A stretch of DNA of 27,897 bases from an uncultured Collinsella sp. GTDB lineage: Bacteria; Actinomycetota; Coriobacteriia; Coriobacteriales; Coriobacteriaceae. Both the position numbers and the translations under genes were made by a program. The stretch spans positions 1 to 27,897 of the forward strand of contig CABSAN010000028.1 of the NCBI GenBank assembly GCA_902475785.1. The letters are read 5' to 3'. Shown here in pieces: positions 15,913-23,549 of the stretch; position 1 is the first letter of the stretch, and each line of letters begins with the position of its first letter. The notes below the pieces were generated by a model. The model worked only from the letters and a program-made list of their open reading frames with translations, searched no databases and was not told where the DNA came from.

Positions 15913-16554
15913 CTACTCCTCGCCCGTCAGCTTGGCGGACAGATGCTCGAGCGCATGGAATCGATGGCTGATGGCGTTCTTCTCGTCCTCCGTCAGCTCG
16001 GCCATGGTCTTGCCCGGCGTGTCGACCGGCAGGAACAGCGGGTCGTAGCCAAAGCCGTGATCGCCGCGGCCCTCGTGCGCGATAACGCCCTCGCAGGCGC
16101 CCTCACCATAGGTGACCAGACCATCCGTGTCGATGAGCGCGACGACACTCATAAAACGCGCGGTGCGATCCTCGTCTGCCACGCCTTCCAAGTTAACGAG
16201 CAGCTTGGCGTTGTTGGCGGCATCGTCGCCATGCACGCCCGCATAGCGCGCGCTATACACACCGGGCTCACCGTCCAGCGCGTCGACGACCAGGCCCGAA
16301 TCGTCGGCAATGGCCATAAGGCCCGTCTCCTCAACCGCGGCTTGGGCCTTGATGATGGCGTTCTCCAAAAACGTCGTGCCGTTTTCCTCGGGATCCTCAA
16401 AATCACCCAGCTGGCCGAGCGCCACAAAGCGCACCTCGGGCATGACCTTGCCCAAAATGGCCTCGATCTCGGTGAGCTTATGAGCGTTTCCGGTTGCCAC
16501 GACGATGGTCGCCGCCGGGTCGAGGGTGTCGATGTCGATCTTCTCAAGTGCCAT
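15913..16554 (-). CDS. rdgB: XTP/dITP diphosphatase (RdgB/HAM1 family)
   Basis: Removes non-canonical purine nucleoside triphosphates (XTP, dITP, ITP). 213 aa; ATG at 16554 with an excellent AAGGAGG six bases upstream. Key motifs are TGNAHKLTEI near 21-30, ADDSGLVVDALDG with GVYSARYAG in the centre, and GFGYDPLFLP towards the C-terminus, then the terminal SHRFHAL. An extra ~14 residues precede the usual start. rph-rdgB-dtd run in one direction; the rph-rdgB gap holds a GGGAC stem-loop. Confidence 0.96.
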   Translation of the reverse strand: MALEKIDIDTLDPAATIVVATGNAHKLTEIEAILGKVMPEVRFVALGQLGDFEDPEENGTTFLENAIIKAQAAVEETGLMAIADDSGLVVDALDGEPGVYSARYAGVHGDDAANNAKLLVNLEGVADEDRTARFMSVVALIDTDGLVTYGEGACEGVIAHEGRGDHGFGYDPLFLPVDTPGKTMAELTEDEKNAISHRFHALEHLSAKLTGEE

Positions 16555-16664
16555 AACTGGCCTCCTTGTCTCTATAGCAATACCGCGCCGAGGGCGACGG
16601 GGGCCTCTGCCTCTCCCCTCTCAATCAACGGCAGTCTTGTGTCTAGACGTCTCCGCAGATAAAA

Positions 16665-16697
16665 CCTACCAAAATAAACCTGTCCCTATTTGGCAGG
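16665..16697 (-). repeat. Stem-loop with GGGACAGGTT loop abutting the rph stop codon
   Basis: Arms CCTACCAAAATA (16665-16676) and TATTTGGCAGG (16687-16697) pair with one mismatch and one bulge around a 10-base loop that reads GGGACAGGTT on the minus strand. The stem begins at the base after the rph TAA stop. The same loop, with a different stem, follows the exporter gene at 9046-9078. Confidence 0.75.
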
Positions 16698-17423
16698 TTA
16701 GGCGATGGCTTGGCGCTGAAGCTCGATGAGCTCGGCGATGCCTTTGTCGCCCAGGTCGAGCAGGGCGTTGAGGCGTTTGCGGTCAAAGGGCGCCTGCTCG
16801 CCGGTGCCCTGGAGCTCGATCATCTCACCGGTGTCGGTAGCGACGAGGTTCATGTCGACCTCGGCATGGCTGTCCTCGGAATAATCGAGGTCAAGCAGCG
16901 TATTGCCGTCGACAACGCCCATGGAGATGGCAGCCACCTGGCCGATAAGCGGGATGCGCTCGATCTTTCCCGCCTCGACCCACATGGCGAAGGCGTCGTG
17001 CAGCGCCACCCAGGCGCCGGTGATGCTCGCTGTACGCGTGCCGCCATCGGCCTGAATCACATCGCAGTCGACGGTGACGGTGTACTCGCCGAGCGCCTTC
17101 ATGTTGACGACGGTACGCAGGCTGCGGCCAATGAGGCGCTCGATCTCCATGGAGCGACCCTTGCGGTTGGCGTGCTCGCGTTTGCAACGTTTGCCGGTCG
17201 ACGCCGGCAGCATGGCGTATTCCGCGGTCACCCAGCCGGCCTTAGCTCCCTTTCGCCAGCCCGGCACGCCCTCCTCGATAGTGGCGGCGCACAGCACGCG
17301 CGTGTCGCCGAACTCGGCCAAACACGAGCCGTGGGCGTGCTTCATGACGCTACGGGTGAGCTTAACGGGGCGCAACTCGTTGGCGGCGCGACCGTTAGCG
17401 CGGTTGACCTGCATGTACTCCAT
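16698..17423 (-). CDS. rph: Ribonuclease PH
   Basis: Phosphate-dependent 3'-5' exoribonuclease that trims tRNA 3' ends. 241 aa, normal length, ATG at 17423 after AAAGGA; an ATG at 17414 (MQVNRANGR) is a possible alternative. The family's N-terminal RANGRAANELRPVKL, the GWVTAEYAMLPAST stretch, the Arg-rich NRKGRSMEIERLIGRSLR (phosphate/RNA contacts) and the catalytic CDVIQADGGTRTASITGA are all present. The murI-rph-rdgB order is seen in many Gram-positive genomes. Confidence 0.96.
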   Translation of the reverse strand: MEYMQVNRANGRAANELRPVKLTRSVMKHAHGSCLAEFGDTRVLCAATIEEGVPGWRKGAKAGWVTAEYAMLPASTGKRCKREHANRKGRSMEIERLIGRSLRTVVNMKALGEYTVTVDCDVIQADGGTRTASITGAWVALHDAFAMWVEAGKIERIPLIGQVAAISMGVVDGNTLLDLDYSEDSHAEVDMNLVATDTGEMIELQGTGEQAPFDRKRLNALLDLGDKGIAELIELQRQAIA

Positions 17424-17477
17424 AGAAATATCCTTTCGGCAAAAGATGTGGCGAAGGCCTTGACGGCTGCCTTACAT

Positions 17478-18362
17478 CTATTTCAGCTCATCGATATCGA
17501 TATGTTCGATGCTCTTGAGCGGCTGACCAAAGATAAAGCTGCCCGCCACCGCAAACTCGGCAATGTTATCGGCCGTCGTGGCAAAACGATGCTGCGGCTC
17601 GGCGGCGTCGCCCGCCAGCTGCTCGCGGCGCGTGAGGATATCGGTCAGCTCGCGTGTGGTCTCCTCGGCGGAACTCACGACGCGCACCCCAGGCCCCAGC
17701 GCATGGCGGATAGGTCCCACCAACAGCGGAAAATGCGTACAGCCGAGCACCACGGTATCGATACCGTGGTCGCGCAGCGGCTCAACCGTGGCACCCACCA
17801 GCGCGCGAACGGCTGGCGTATCAAAAATATCCTCGTTCTCGAGCCACTGCTCCTGCAGATGCGCGCCCGAGGCGAGCTCGTGCTCGACGACCTCGACAAA
17901 GCTCGAAGCCGGGCAGCCATACACATCGACACCAGCATCCAAATCCTGGATGGCGCGCGTGTAGGCGCCCGAGCGAATGGTGAGATTGGTGGCGAGCACG
18001 CCCACGCGACGCGTACGCGTGCTGTTGATCGCCGCACGGGCACCCGGCGCGATCACACCGATCACGGGAACGTCGAGCACTTGCTGAGCCAAACGCAAGG
18101 CCGCGGCGGTCGCCGTGTTGCAGGCGATGACCATGATCTTAACGTCGTGCCTCGATAGCCAGCGGCCCGCCTGCAGCGCAAACGAGCGCACTTCATCCTC
18201 GGTGCGCGTGCCGTAGGGGCAGCGCTTGGTGTCACCAAAGTAGTAGACGGACTCGTGCGGCAACGCCGTCGCAATCGCGCGCGCAACCGTCAGACCGCCC
18301 AAACCAGAATCGAACACGCCAATCGGGCGCGTGTCGCCTGCCGGATTCTCGATATCGGACAT
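17478..18362 (-). CDS. murI: Glutamate racemase
   Basis: Makes D-glutamate for peptidoglycan. 294 aa from ATG at 18362 with GGTGAGG closely upstream. Two catalytic cysteines are in place, C81 in ACNTATA and C208 in LGCTHFPLL, with the substrate motif GVFDSGLGGLTV (15-26) and YFGDTKRCPYG (41-51). The first ~12 residues are an unconserved lead. Lies 54 bases upstream of rph and 51 bases downstream of the HAD gene in the same direction. Confidence 0.97.
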   Translation of the reverse strand: MSDIENPAGDTRPIGVFDSGLGGLTVARAIATALPHESVYYFGDTKRCPYGTRTEDEVRSFALQAGRWLSRHDVKIMVIACNTATAAALRLAQQVLDVPVIGVIAPGARAAINSTRTRRVGVLATNLTIRSGAYTRAIQDLDAGVDVYGCPASSFVEVVEHELASGAHLQEQWLENEDIFDTPAVRALVGATVEPLRDHGIDTVVLGCTHFPLLVGPIRHALGPGVRVVSSAEETTRELTDILTRREQLAGDAAEPQHRFATTADNIAEFAVAGSFIFGQPLKSIEHIDIDELK

Positions 18363-18413
18363 TACCTCACCAGTCTCTCTCGAAAAGACATGTCCACGTG
18401 CGGCGACGCCGCG

Positions 18414-19325
18414 CTACGAACGCGCCGCGACCAGCAGCTCTGCCGTCGCCGCCCAACCGTCGACAATTTTGCCGCGCGTAACGAAAGCGTTCTCGCAGGC
18501 AGCCAGGAACTCGGGCGCGCCGGCGCTCGTCAGGCCATTCTCGACCAGGCAGAACGTGCCCACGTGATCGGCCATGTAGAAATCGGACTCGGAATCGCCG
18601 AGCGCCAACGTCTCCTCGCGCTCGATCCCTAGGTGCTCGCAGAAGCGCGCAATAGCGACGCCCTTGTTGAGGCCCGCGGGGTTGATGTTGAATGCGCGAC
18701 CGTCCTCGACGCGATCGAGCTCGAGCGTCGTCGGCTTGGACAGGTGAGTCAGATGGCCGTTGCAAGCCCAGATCAGACCGCAGCCGGCCTCGTCCAGGAT
18801 GGCCTGAACCTCATCGTCGGGCACATCGCCGCGCATGCCGACGGTGACCTCACGGTACTTGTAGCCGGTCGACATGTCGTTGTGATACTCGATCTTGTGC
18901 GGCCAGCGGGCGAGGATCTTCTCGCACACGCCGGTCTGCTCGATCACCTGGTGCGGCGTGAGGCCGCAAGAGGAGTCGTAGGGCATGTCGCCGGTCAGAT
19001 ACTCCCAATCGTTGGCTTTGAGGTCGTACATGACCAGGCCGCCCATCTCGCCGATGTAGGAGTTGAGGCCGAGCACGCGCGCATCCTCGTGGATCATGGT
19101 ACGGTTGCGGCCCGAGGTGGGAACCACCTGAATACCAGCGCGAGCGAGCGCCACGACGGCCTCGACGAGTTTGGTCGAGGGGTTGCCGTCGTTGTCGCGC
19201 AGCACGCACGAGCCGGGTGCGAGCATCGTGGCATCCAGGTCGGTAAAGACGTACTTGACCTTGGCCAAGCGCTCGCGCATCTCGCCCGAAAGCTCAGCGA
19301 CGGTCGGCAGGGTATTGTGGGACAT
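18414..19325 (-). CDS. HAD-superfamily hydrolase (Cof-like, class IIB)
   Basis: Probable sugar- or small-molecule phosphatase. 303 aa from ATG at 19325 (MSHNTLPT), which has CGGAG upstream; an ATG at 19367 lacks a ribosome-binding site. All four HAD motifs are visible: FTDLDATM (D29, D31), PTSGRNRTM, the lysine of NPAGLNKGVAI, and LGDSESDFYMAD. The long cap between motifs II and III (~110-215, rich in Trp, His and Cys) is of the C2 type. I cannot name the substrate; the position between murE and murI does not by itself make it a cell-wall enzyme. Confidence 0.88.
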   Translation of the reverse strand: MSHNTLPTVAELSGEMRERLAKVKYVFTDLDATMLAPGSCVLRDNDGNPSTKLVEAVVALARAGIQVVPTSGRNRTMIHEDARVLGLNSYIGEMGGLVMYDLKANDWEYLTGDMPYDSSCGLTPHQVIEQTGVCEKILARWPHKIEYHNDMSTGYKYREVTVGMRGDVPDDEVQAILDEAGCGLIWACNGHLTHLSKPTTLELDRVEDGRAFNINPAGLNKGVAIARFCEHLGIEREETLALGDSESDFYMADHVGTFCLVENGLTSAGAPEFLAACENAFVTRGKIVDGWAATAELLVAARS

Positions 19326-19432
19326 GGTTACTCCGTTTACGTAGAAGGGTTTGGACTTGGACGGCATGTTTTGATTGAGGGAACACGCTTATGGCGACAG
19401 CGCACTCAGGGCGCCGCCGCCATCATGGTTCA

Positions 19433-20995
19433 TTAGTCAAACTGGGTAACATCGATCAGGCGATTGGCCAGCGAAAGGTCGCTCTCGATGGGCACGAACT
19501 CGTCGCCCACGTGCATGAGCTCCTCGTCACCCTTTGCCAGCAGCAAGACAATGGTGGGAGCATCGGGGTTGACGTACTCCTCGCGCGCCGCCTTGAACGC
19601 CGCATGCACAGCGGCTTCGCGGTCGAGGATGATCTTGTTCGGCGTATCGTCGGGAACATGTTCAGCAAGCTCTCGACAGACCTTCATCGGGTCCTCGTGA
19701 GCCGGGTCCTCGTTGGCAAAGATCATCAGGTCGGAATATGGTGCGGCCTCGCGCGGAAGCTGCTCGCGGCGCTCCTGCGCCTTGCCGCCGGCAGCGCCAA
19801 ACACTGCGATGACCGGGCTGGCGGGAAACGCGCGCTTGACCGACGAGAAAAGCGAACGGAACGAAAGCTGGTTGTGCGCATAGTCGACGACGCAGATCAC
19901 GCGACCGTCCTTCGACTCCACGACCTCCATACGGCCCGGCACACGCAGTTTGGAGAGGCCCTTCTTGATAGCCTCGATACCGATGCCGATCTCGCGCGCA
20001 GCGGCGATAGCGACCAGCGCGTTTTCCACGTTAAAGTCTCCAGCGATACCCAGCAGGACCTTCTCCCCCGCCTCGGACTCGTCGGCACACAGGCCATGTA
20101 AGTTGAACTCGATGTTAAAGCCGAGCATGCGGACATCGCTCGCCCACAGGCTTGCCTCGGGATGCTCGACGCCAACGGTCACCAAGCGCTCGGCCGTCGA
20201 CGCTGCCTCCAGCACACGGTCGACCTCTTCGGTGCCCAGATTCACCACGGCGGTCTTTGCCTGGTCAAAGATCCTGAGTTTGCTCTCAAAATAATCCTCA
20301 AACGTGGGGTGTTCGATCGGCGAGATGTGGTCGCGGCCGATGTTGAGGAAGCACGCCACGTCAAACGGCAGATTCTCGACGCGTTGGTACTTGAGCGCCT
20401 GGCTCGAGACCTCCATGACCATGGACTGGCGACCGGACGTGCGACAGTTGGCGATATGGCGCCAGACCTCGGGAGCCTCGGGCGTGGTGTTGGTGCTCTC
20501 GTAGCACTCGATACCATCGTCGGTACTCACCGAGCCGATCATGCCGCAGGACTCGCCCGCCGCCTTGATGATGGACTGGAGCATAAAAGCGGCCGTGGTC
20601 TTTCCCTTGGTGCCGGTGATGCCCACGATCTTGACGTCGCGGTCGGGACGGTCGTAGACCTCCGGCGGCAACAAGGCCATGGCCGTGCGAACGCTGTCCA
20701 CGACCAGCATCGCAGCACCGCTCTCCTGCGCCAGCGGCTCCAGAGACTCGACCAGCGACTCCTCGCACACAAATGCGACGGCACCCGCATCGAGCGCCAT
20801 GCGCAAAAACGCGGGCTTAAAGGCAGCACCTTTGCAGAAGAACACGTCACCTGCCGAGACCGCGCGCGAATCAAACGAGCAGCCGGTCACGGCACGCTCG
20901 TCAACCTGCTCCGATGCGCGCAGCTCGCCGCACACATCGAGAAGCTTGGCAAGCGTATCGACCGTGGTCACGATCGCGGAATCCGAATGGTGCAT
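19433..20995 (-). CDS. murE: MurE-family UDP-N-acetylmuramyl-tripeptide synthetase, non-DAP signature
   Basis: Mur ligase that adds the third residue to UDP-MurNAc-L-Ala-D-Glu. 520 aa, ATG at 20995 after AAGGTG. Domain 1 (1-115) binds the UDP moiety (SFDSRAVSAGDVFF); the ATP loop is GTKGKTT at 128-134; the STNTTPEAPE and MEVSSQAL motifs follow; the carbamylated-lysine candidate is K239 in ESKLRIFD; DYAHN is 371-375. In the amino-acid specificity loop, where meso-DAP enzymes have DNPR, this protein has NEDPAHEDP (428-436), which argues for L-lysine, L-ornithine or another diamino acid. The FGAAGGKAQERR stretch also departs from the usual GGDRDK form, so it is a divergent member and another murE elsewhere cannot be excluded. 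It heads the run down to dtd. Confidence 0.88.
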   Translation of the reverse strand: MHHSDSAIVTTVDTLAKLLDVCGELRASEQVDERAVTGCSFDSRAVSAGDVFFCKGAAFKPAFLRMALDAGAVAFVCEESLVESLEPLAQESGAAMLVVDSVRTAMALLPPEVYDRPDRDVKIVGITGTKGKTTAAFMLQSIIKAAGESCGMIGSVSTDDGIECYESTNTTPEAPEVWRHIANCRTSGRQSMVMEVSSQALKYQRVENLPFDVACFLNIGRDHISPIEHPTFEDYFESKLRIFDQAKTAVVNLGTEEVDRVLEAASTAERLVTVGVEHPEASLWASDVRMLGFNIEFNLHGLCADESEAGEKVLLGIAGDFNVENALVAIAAAREIGIGIEAIKKGLSKLRVPGRMEVVESKDGRVICVVDYAHNQLSFRSLFSSVKRAFPASPVIAVFGAAGGKAQERREQLPREAAPYSDLMIFANEDPAHEDPMKVCRELAEHVPDDTPNKIILDREAAVHAAFKAAREEYVNPDAPTIVLLLAKGDEELMHVGDEFVPIESDLSLANRLIDVTQFD

Positions 20996-21030
20996 CTTTC
21001 ACCTTTCTCAGCCATTTGGCAGGGACGGTT

Positions 21031-21059
21031 TTTATAGTAACTGAAACGCACCCACGCAA
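21031..21059 (-). promoter_or_regulatory. Promoter of the murE-dtd gene run
   Basis: On the minus strand TTGCGT (21059-21054), a 17-base spacer and TATAAA (21036-21031) lie 35 bases before the murE start. The -35 sits within the T-run of the asnB terminator, so the two units are packed without spare sequence. The same TTGCGT hexamer serves as -35 in front of veg. Confidence 0.7.
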
Positions 21060-21082
21060 AAACGGCTCCCGGAGGAGCCGTT
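21058..21082 (-). terminator. Intrinsic terminator of asnB
   Basis: AACGGCTCC (21061-21069) pairs perfectly with GGAGCCGTT (21074-21082), CGGA loop, followed by TTTTT on the minus strand, 25 bases after the asnB stop. Confidence 0.93.
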
Positions 21083-21107
21083 ACGCGCAGGCGTTCGTAA
21101 GCCGAGG

Positions 21108-22988
21108 CTAGGCAGCCTGAACAGCGGGCTGGTCCTCGTCGATAAAGAAGCGCTTGTACCACACCAGGAACACGAGCGGCGTATAGATCTTGCGCTGGAA
21201 ATCGCCCTTGCCCGCAAAGTGCAGATCGAGCAGGTGCATGAGCTCGTCGGTATCGAAGAACTCGCTTGCCCACGGCGCGGTGAAGTACTCCTTGACATAG
21301 TCGTACCACTTTTGCTCGCGCAGCCAGTAGACAATCGGCACCGGGAAGCCCACCTTGGGACGGGTGGCCCACTCATCGGGCAGCGACTTGTTGGCAGCGT
21401 GGCGGAGTACCTGTTTGTTGCCGTTCTCGTTGATGCGGTAACGGTCGGGAATGTGCTCGGCGAACTCCATGACTTTGCGGTCCAGGAAGGGCACGCGCAG
21501 CTCCAGCGAGTGCGCCATGCACATCTTGTCGGCCTTGAGCAGAATGTCGCCCGGGAGCCACATGTTCATGTCCAGGTACTGTTTCTTGACCAGCTCGGGC
21601 TGACCCTTCACGCGCGCATAGATGGGAGCGGCAAGCTCGAAGGCGCCGTCGCCGGTGTTGTACTCGGGCTTGAGCACGCCGTCGACCTCGCGCTCCGGCC
21701 ATACCAGAGCCTGTCCCAGGAACGACTTCTCGGGGATCTCGGCACCCTTGACCAGGAAGTTATGTCCCTTGAAGTACGGCATATGCAGCGCCAGGTTACC
21801 GAGCGCGCGACGGATGGGCAGCGGAACCATCTTTTTGTACTTACGCACCGGGACCGTATCCTCGTAGTAGGCGTAGCCGCCAAAGAGTTCGTCGGCGCCT
21901 TCGCCCGAAAGCACGACGGTAACGTCCTTGCGGGCCATCTCGGCCAAGAACCACAGCGGCACGGAAGACAGGTTGGACTGCGGCTCGTCCATGTGATACT
22001 GGATGTCCTCGAGCGCACCGAAGAACTCGTCGGCGGTGATCATCTTGCGAACGTTCTCGACGCCGAGCTTATCGGAAAGCTCCTTGGCGTAGTTGGTCTC
22101 GTTGAAATTCTTGTAGTCAAAGCCCACCGAGAAGGTCTTGTCGGGCATAAGGCAAGCGGCGATGTAGCTGGAGTCGACGCCACCGGAGAGGAACGACGCG
22201 ACCTTGACATCGGCGATGCGATGGGCCTCGACGCTCTCGTGCACGACCTCGTCCAGCTCGTCGACATACTCTTCGAACGGCTTCTCGACGGCAGAGTAAT
22301 CGCAATCCCAGTAGCGCTCGATGTTCATCTTGCCGGTCGGGATATCGACGGTAAAGTAGTGCGCCGGCGGCAGCTTGTAGACACCCTCGAAGAAGGTCTC
22401 CTCAGTCGCCGAATACTGCAGCGTCATGTACGGACGCAGAGCCTTTTTGTTGACCGCCTTGTGGAAGTGCGGGTAGTCCAGGAAGCTCTTGATCTCGGAA
22501 CCAAAGAGCACGCCCGGAGCGCCGTCGCCCGCATCGGCCATGGGATAGTAGTAAAGCGGCTTGATGCCAAAGATGTCGCGGGCGCCAAAAAGCTTGTTCT
22601 TCTTTTTGTCCCAGATGACGAAGGCGTACATACCGCGCAGGCGATCGAGGACGGCCTCGCCCCACTCCTCGTAGCCGTGCAGGAGGCTCTCGGTGTCGGC
22701 GCCGCAGTGGAACTTGTAGCCCTTGGCCTCGAGCTCGGAACGGAGTTCTTGGAAGTTGTAGATCTCGCCGTTGAAGACAATGACGACGCTGCCGTCCTCG
22801 TTGGCCATGGGTTGAGCGCCGGCCTCGGTCAGGTCGAGGATCGACAGGCGGCGGAAGCCCAGGGCAACGCGGCCGTCGATAAACTGACCGCCCATGTCGG
22901 GACCGCGATGGACGATGCGGTCCATCATCTTGGTGAGCACCTCGGATTGGTTATCCGTCCCACCGACAAAACCGACAAAACCGCACAT
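21108..22988 (-). CDS. asnB: Asparagine synthetase, glutamine-hydrolysing
   Basis: Converts aspartate to asparagine with glutamine and ATP, or acts as a related amidotransferase. 626 aa, ATG at 22988 with GAGGGG upstream. Cys2 (MCGFVGF) is the N-terminal nucleophile of the class II glutaminase domain (1-~200), with RGPD, NGEIYN and DIFGIKPLYY motifs. The synthetase domain carries the PPi loop SGGVDSS at 268-274 and SGEGADELFGGYAYYEDT. The length and insertions fit the AsnB-1 type. Single-gene unit with its own terminator. The divergent neighbour is tRNA-Val. A wall-precursor amidation role (known for some AsnB homologues) is possible but only suggested by the nearby murE and murI. Confidence 0.93.
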   Translation of the reverse strand: MCGFVGFVGGTDNQSEVLTKMMDRIVHRGPDMGGQFIDGRVALGFRRLSILDLTEAGAQPMANEDGSVVIVFNGEIYNFQELRSELEAKGYKFHCGADTESLLHGYEEWGEAVLDRLRGMYAFVIWDKKKNKLFGARDIFGIKPLYYYPMADAGDGAPGVLFGSEIKSFLDYPHFHKAVNKKALRPYMTLQYSATEETFFEGVYKLPPAHYFTVDIPTGKMNIERYWDCDYSAVEKPFEEYVDELDEVVHESVEAHRIADVKVASFLSGGVDSSYIAACLMPDKTFSVGFDYKNFNETNYAKELSDKLGVENVRKMITADEFFGALEDIQYHMDEPQSNLSSVPLWFLAEMARKDVTVVLSGEGADELFGGYAYYEDTVPVRKYKKMVPLPIRRALGNLALHMPYFKGHNFLVKGAEIPEKSFLGQALVWPEREVDGVLKPEYNTGDGAFELAAPIYARVKGQPELVKKQYLDMNMWLPGDILLKADKMCMAHSLELRVPFLDRKVMEFAEHIPDRYRINENGNKQVLRHAANKSLPDEWATRPKVGFPVPIVYWLREQKWYDYVKEYFTAPWASEFFDTDELMHLLDLHFAGKGDFQRKIYTPLVFLVWYKRFFIDEDQPAVQAA

Positions 22989-23039
22989 ATACTATCCCCT
23001 CTGCTGTTGCTGGGCATCAAATCGAATCAGTAGCTTTTG

Positions 23040-23045
23040 AGTATA
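23040..23045 (-). promoter_or_regulatory. Probable -10 element for asnB
   Basis: TATACT on the minus strand, preceded by GGG, 52 bases before the asnB start. No good -35 at 16-18 bases, so the call is tentative. Confidence 0.4.
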
Positions 23046-23156
23046 CCCGAGGGCGTAAAGAGGGGCGGAATGTTCAGGCAATCTCAACTGAATCAGCTCC
23101 GCTGTGACACGCGCGAGTTACCTTTAATGGATATGAGGTGAATGAGGCGATTGTTT

Positions 23157-23165
23157 TGCTATACT
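23157..23165 (+). promoter_or_regulatory. Extended -10 promoter of tRNA-Val
   Basis: TGCTATACT, an extended -10 (TG-N-TATACT), ends 10 bases before the tRNA 5' end. The region 17-18 bases upstream has no clear -35, as is common for extended -10 promoters. Confidence 0.65.
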
Positions 23166-23175
23166 CTCTCCGCAC

Positions 23176-23251
23176 GGGCGATTGGCGCAACGGTTAGCGC
23201 AGGTGCTTTACACGCACAAGGCTGGGGGTTCGAATCCCTCATCGCCCACCA
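23176..23251 (+). tRNA. tRNA-Val, anticodon TAC
   Basis: 76 bases with encoded CCA. Acceptor GGGCGAT pairs with ATCGCCC; D-arm GCGC/GCGC; anticodon arm GGTGC-TTTACAC-GCACA gives anticodon TAC (UAC), with a mismatch at the outermost pair 27-43; T-arm GGGGG-TTCGAAT-CCCTC with one G-U pair. The only plus-strand gene in the window. Its last bases recur 187 bp downstream. Confidence 0.97.
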
Positions 23252-23261
23252 CTGATTTGAT

Positions 23262-23292
23262 AGGCTCCCAGCAATGGGAGCCTTTCTTTTTT
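23262..23292 (+). terminator. Intrinsic terminator of tRNA-Val
   Basis: AGGCTCCCA (23262-23270) pairs perfectly with TGGGAGCCT (23275-23283), GCAA loop, followed by TTTCTTTTTT. Confidence 0.93.
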
Positions 23293-23449
23293 GGGCCCAG
23301 TGCATGGGATTCGAACCCGACAGGGTGCGGAGCTGAGGAAACGCGCAAGCGTTTTCCAGCGCAGCACGCGAGGAGCGGAGCGACGAAGCGGGACGCGGGC
23401 GGCGCCAGCCGCACGCGGACATCCCTCATCGCCCACCACAGAATTGGAA

Positions 23450-23475
23450 ACGGTCCTCGCAAGGGGACCGTTTTT
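23450..23475 (+). terminator. Second GCAA-loop terminator in the duplicated unit
   Basis: ACGGTCCTC (23450-23458) pairs with GGGGACCGT (23463-23471), GCAA loop, then TTTTT. It occupies the same place relative to the tRNA 3'-end copy as the tRNA-Val terminator but with a different stem sequence. No gene directly precedes it. Confidence 0.85.
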
Positions 23476-23549
23476 GCTTGCGCCCGGTGCATGGGATTCG
23501 AACCCGCCAGCACGTCTGTCACAAAGGCCGTGGCCAAAAAATGGCAAAA

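Larger units (their letters stand above)
23234..23510 (+). repeat. Tandem repeat of tRNA-Val 3' end, GCAA-loop hairpin and a tRNA-like 29-mer
   Basis: The 19-mer at 23234-23252 (tRNA-Val 3' end plus one base) recurs exactly at 23421-23439. A 29-mer at 23295-23323 recurs at 23482-23510 with two mismatches. Both pairs are offset by 187 bp, and in both units exactly 42 bases separate the 19-mer from the 29-mer. The 29-mer contains GGGATTCGAACCC, the reverse complement of a tRNA T-arm. Such tRNA 3'-end repeats often mark integration sites of mobile DNA, but no integrase is present here. Confidence 0.8.

Noticed and set aside
21219..23033. 604-aa plus-strand ORF opposite asnB
   Set aside because: Shadow of asnB, whose glutaminase and PPi-loop motifs are perfect on the minus strand.
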